Shown here: in pieces, positions 61,743 through 64,000 of the stretch
Layout of the letters: each line of letters begins with the position of its first letter
How positions within the stretch are numbered: position 1 is the first letter of the stretch
Origin: Pelagicoccus albus
GTDB lineage: Bacteria; Verrucomicrobiota; Verrucomicrobiia; Opitutales; Opitutaceae
Direction of reading: 5' to 3'
DNA length: 64,000 nucleotides
Assembly (NCBI RefSeq): GCF_014230145.1
Contig: NZ_JACHVC010000013.1
Location: forward strand, 124,001 to 188,000
Notes under the pieces: generated by a model
The model's input: only the letters and a program-made list of their open reading frames with translations
Databases searched by the model: none
Told to the model about the DNA's origin: nothing
Made by a program: the position numbers and the translations under genes

Positions 61743-62507
61743 CTAGAGCTGCCCCAGCTCAAATGGTAAGGCGATGAAGCGAGCGTCTTGGTCCCTACCG
61801 GTTGCCAATTCGATCGCTTGCATAATTTCCTGACGGAGCTCCGGCTCGGAAACCCAGTTCCAACCTTCGCGGGAGACGACGCCGTAACCCGCGTCACCAC
61901 TCGCCTCGTCAATGTAGTAAGCTGCTCCAAGCCCGACCCAAAGGGTCGTAAGCTCATTTTTGCCGCCGTTGGCTACCTCTCGAATTTCACTATCCACCAC
62001 GACCCTATCGTCGAACTCAAACATACGGCTCAAGATCGTCACCACAGTTTGCATACGTTCCGCAGCGCCCATGCGAGTTTCCGAGGGAGACTCCGGAATT
62101 CTTAGAAACAAGGGTTGCAATGATTCTTGCAACGGAGCGGGCAAGGACTTTTCGAGCGGCTTAATTCGAGCTTCCATGGTCGCAAGGAACTCGCGAACGC
62201 GAGTCAAACGCTCCTTGGCCGCCATTTCATCCTCCCGCAGGGCCAAGCGAGTTTCATTGGACTTGTTCGATTCGGCAGCGAGTCGGCTTTGCTCTTCCTC
62301 GAGCGTTTGCATTTCGAGTTCCGCCAGCTTTATCAGATCCTGCAGCGCAGCTTCCTTTTCGAGCCAGGCGACTTTCTCTTGGGAAATGGCTTCCTCTATT
62401 TGGACCCATCGCTCGACGAGGTTTCGGGCGTCAGCGAGCTGGTCACCCCACATAAAGCCGCAACTAAAACTAGTAGCTGTTAATGTTATAAGTAGTCTGA
62501 ATTTCAT
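61743..62507 (-). CDS. DUF3450 family protein
   Basis: 254 residues with a signal peptide (LITLTATSFSCGFMWG), a coiled-coil of ~75 residues (ALQDLIKLAELEMQTLEEEQ) and a mixed C-terminal domain ending FIALPFELGQL. DUF3450 is the usual first gene of the extended TonB clusters in marine bacteria; its role is not known. It is 12 bases ahead of the TtpC-like gene, and heads the operon. Confidence 0.88.
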   Translation of the reverse strand: MKFRLLITLTATSFSCGFMWGDQLADARNLVERWVQIEEAISQEKVAWLEKEAALQDLIKLAELEMQTLEEEQSRLAAESNKSNETRLALREDEMAAKERLTRVREFLATMEARIKPLEKSLPAPLQESLQPLFLRIPESPSETRMGAAERMQTVVTILSRMFEFDDRVVVDSEIREVANGGKNELTTLWVGLGAAYYIDEASGDAGYGVVSREGWNWVSEPELRQEIMQAIELATGRDQDARFIALPFELGQL

Positions 62508-62773
62508 CCTGTCCTTCTCGCACGACCACAGGAATATCCAGACATCGGGACCGATCCGACTACCTTCAAGGTGTGGAATTGGGCCCGATCTCCGATAAAC
62601 GCAGTCGTCCGCTTATGCTATAAGAGTGGCTTAACACGAACCACCCCGAAACGGATTTAGCCTGCCCGAAGCCGGATTTTTTTGCTTGGTCGACTCGCGG
62701 CAGGATATCTTCTCTTCCGCTCCAAAACCATTGCCATCCCTAATTTTTGCCTCATACACAGGCAACAAATCCT

Positions 62774-63562
62774 ATGGCCTCCACTACCGTATTTACCATT
62801 GCCAATCAAAAAGGCGGCGTCGGCAAAACAACGACCGCTGTCAATCTAGCTGCCGCTCTCGCGGATCAGAAGATCCCTACTCTGCTCATCGACCTCGACC
62901 CGCAGGCCAATGCCACCAGCGGGCTCGGAATCGAAAAACAAGAAGGACGCAGCGTCTATCCTGTCCTTCTAGGCGAAGGAGCCATCGAAGATATGGTGGT
63001 AGATACAGGGCGCAAAAACCTGTCCTTGCTGACTTCGGAGATGGACTTGGCCGCAGCGGAAATCGAGCTCGCCCAGCGTGAAGACTACCTCTTGCAGCTC
63101 AAGCAAGCCCTGACTCCGCTTTTCGAATCGGGCGAATACCGAGCAGTGGTCATCGATTGTCCCCCTGCCCTTGGCATGTTGTCGATGAACAGCCTCGCCG
63201 CGGCGGACTATCTACTCGTCGCCTTGCAGTGCGAGTACCTCGCTCTCGAAGGCCTCGGCCAAATTCTTTCCGTGGTAGATCGCCTCCATGAAGCGGGAGT
63301 AAACGAGAACCTGGAAGTGGGTGGCATCATCATGACCATGTTCGATATCCGCACCAATCTTTCGCGTGAGGTGGTCGAGGAAGTTCGAACCAACCTTCCT
63401 GAGAAGATTTTTGACACCGTGATTCCCCGTACGATCCGCCTCAGCGAAGCGCCTTCCTTCGGTCAATCGATTTTCGAATACGACAAGATGAACCCCGGTG
63501 CGACAGCTTACCGCAACTTAGCCAAGGAGATCATCAAACGCTTCTCCTTGCGCAAGAAATAG
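62774..63562 (+). CDS. parA: ParA/Soj chromosome-partition ATPase
   Basis: ATG 62774 starts MASTTVFTIANQKGGVGKTTTA with the deviant Walker A (Lys13, Lys18). 262 residues; LLIDLDPQANATSGLG, VVIDCPPALGMLSMNSL and PRTIRLSEAPSFGQSIFEYDK are the Soj type features. No parB lies within the window, which ends before the usual downstream site; rnc follows by 12 bases. Confidence 0.92.
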   Translation: MASTTVFTIANQKGGVGKTTTAVNLAAALADQKIPTLLIDLDPQANATSGLGIEKQEGRSVYPVLLGEGAIEDMVVDTGRKNLSLLTSEMDLAAAEIELAQREDYLLQLKQALTPLFESGEYRAVVIDCPPALGMLSMNSLAAADYLLVALQCEYLALEGLGQILSVVDRLHEAGVNENLEVGGIIMTMFDIRTNLSREVVEEVRTNLPEKIFDTVIPRTIRLSEAPSFGQSIFEYDKMNPGATAYRNLAKEIIKRFSLRKK

Positions 63563-63574
63563 TCCCCGCCCGGC

Positions 63575-64000
63575 ATGGTTGCTTCTAAAATTAAACGCTT
63601 GATCAAATCCGTATCCAAAGAATCCGGCAAAAAAGCCGCGGACGAGAGCGTCAACGCCGCAGAACTTCCAGCCGACAAGGTAAAGAAACTTGAGAAGAAG
63701 CTGGGCTATTCCTTCAAAAACAAGGGCCTGCTGCACCAGTCCCTGACTCACCCCTCCTTTCTTCTCAACACCAAGGACCAGCTCAAGAATAACCAAAGGC
63801 TCGAATTCCTAGGCGACTCCGTCATCCAACTGGTCCTCACCGAAAAGCTCTTCGCTAAGTTTCCAAAATATCGCGAAGGCAAGCTGACCGCGATCCGTTC
63901 CGGCTACGCCCGCGGCGATTTCATGGCTGGAATTGCCCGTGAATTGGAATTGGGCACCTATCTGATACTGAAGCAGAAGGACCGCCTAGCAGGAGTTGCG
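63575..64000 (+). CDS. rnc: Ribonuclease III, N-terminal part
   Basis: ATG 63575; the frame is open to the window end. A basic N-terminal extension of ~35 residues, then KLEKKLGYSFKNKGLLHQSLTHPSF and NQRLEFLGDSVIQLVLTEKLF, the RNase III signature with Glu and Asp of the active site. GKLTAIRSGYARGDFMAG follows. Cleaves double-stranded RNA. Stop and dsRNA-binding domain are beyond the window. Confidence 0.93.
   Translation, partial: MVASKIKRLIKSVSKESGKKAADESVNAAELPADKVKKLEKKLGYSFKNKGLLHQSLTHPSFLLNTKDQLKNNQRLEFLGDSVIQLVLTEKLFAKFPKYREGKLTAIRSGYARGDFMAGIARELELGTYLILKQKDRLAGVA

Noticed and set aside
1-64000. CRISPR arrays, rRNA or prophage
   Set aside because: No regularly spaced repeats, rRNA-like segment or phage structural genes were seen.

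Overview
The window looks like chromosome of a marine-type Verrucomicrobiota, most likely class Opitutae (Puniceicoccales/Opitutales, Pelagicoccus-like). This rests on gene content and not on a marker phylogeny. The main clues are a VPDSG-CTERM tail (a sorting signal described from Verrucomicrobiota), Tat-exported oxidoreductases, DUF1080, DUF4861, GH44 and GH43 carbohydrate enzymes, two TonB-dependent receptors, a standalone AICAR transformylase, and weak use of Shine-Dalgarno sites. No rRNA, tRNA, CRISPR array or prophage was seen. One insertion sequence is present.

Layout. 1-4.6 kb: the end of an EEP-family hydrolase, then small genes. Among these is a tightly overlapping minus-strand trio of a predicted outer-membrane protein, a DUF5706/PycTM-like membrane protein and a SAM methyltransferase. 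4.6-6.0 kb: an IS3-family element with a programmed -1 frameshift site, sitting in a truncated VOC gene. 6.1-16.4 kb: secreted or envelope functions, namely a membrane EEP protein, a GH44 glucanase, a Tat-exported RidA/aminotransferase pair, a nucleoside hydrolase, a CBS-domain protein, a serine hydrolase and a DUF4861 protein. 16.5-20.2 kb: a thiamine uptake locus, with a TPP riboswitch ahead of a TonB receptor on the minus strand and a PnuC/PnuT-type transporter plus a small kinase on the plus strand. 20.2-26.5 kb: a tandem GH43 enzyme, divergent from a 1323-residue hybrid histidine kinase. 26.5-33.4 kb: speA, then the housekeeping run yajC-secDF-recJ. 33.4-36.3 kb: a HEAT-repeat protein and a Gfo/Idh/MocA oxidoreductase. 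36.5-45 kb: a recC-recB-recD operon joined by 4-nt overlaps. 45-55 kb: mixed genes (DUF1080, AICAR transformylase, KduD-like SDR, DMT transporter, lipoproteins, epimerase, cyclophilin, VPDSG-CTERM protein, GNAT, cupin). 55-62.5 kb: a complete TonB energising operon (DUF3450, TtpC-like ExbB, ExbB, ExbD, TonB, TPR) running into a TonB-dependent receptor. 62.7-64 kb: a ParA/Soj ATPase and the start of RNase III (rnc), which runs off the window.

Themes. Polysaccharide and sugar-acid use (GH44, GH43, DUF4861, DUF1080, KduD, Gfo/Idh) goes with TonB-dependent uptake. The best leads for follow-up are the PycTM-like trio, the split thiamine locus with one riboswitch, the exported RidA/PLP pair, the hairpin-U-tract leader in front of the epimerase at 51.1 kb, and the self-contained TonB operon with its own receptor.
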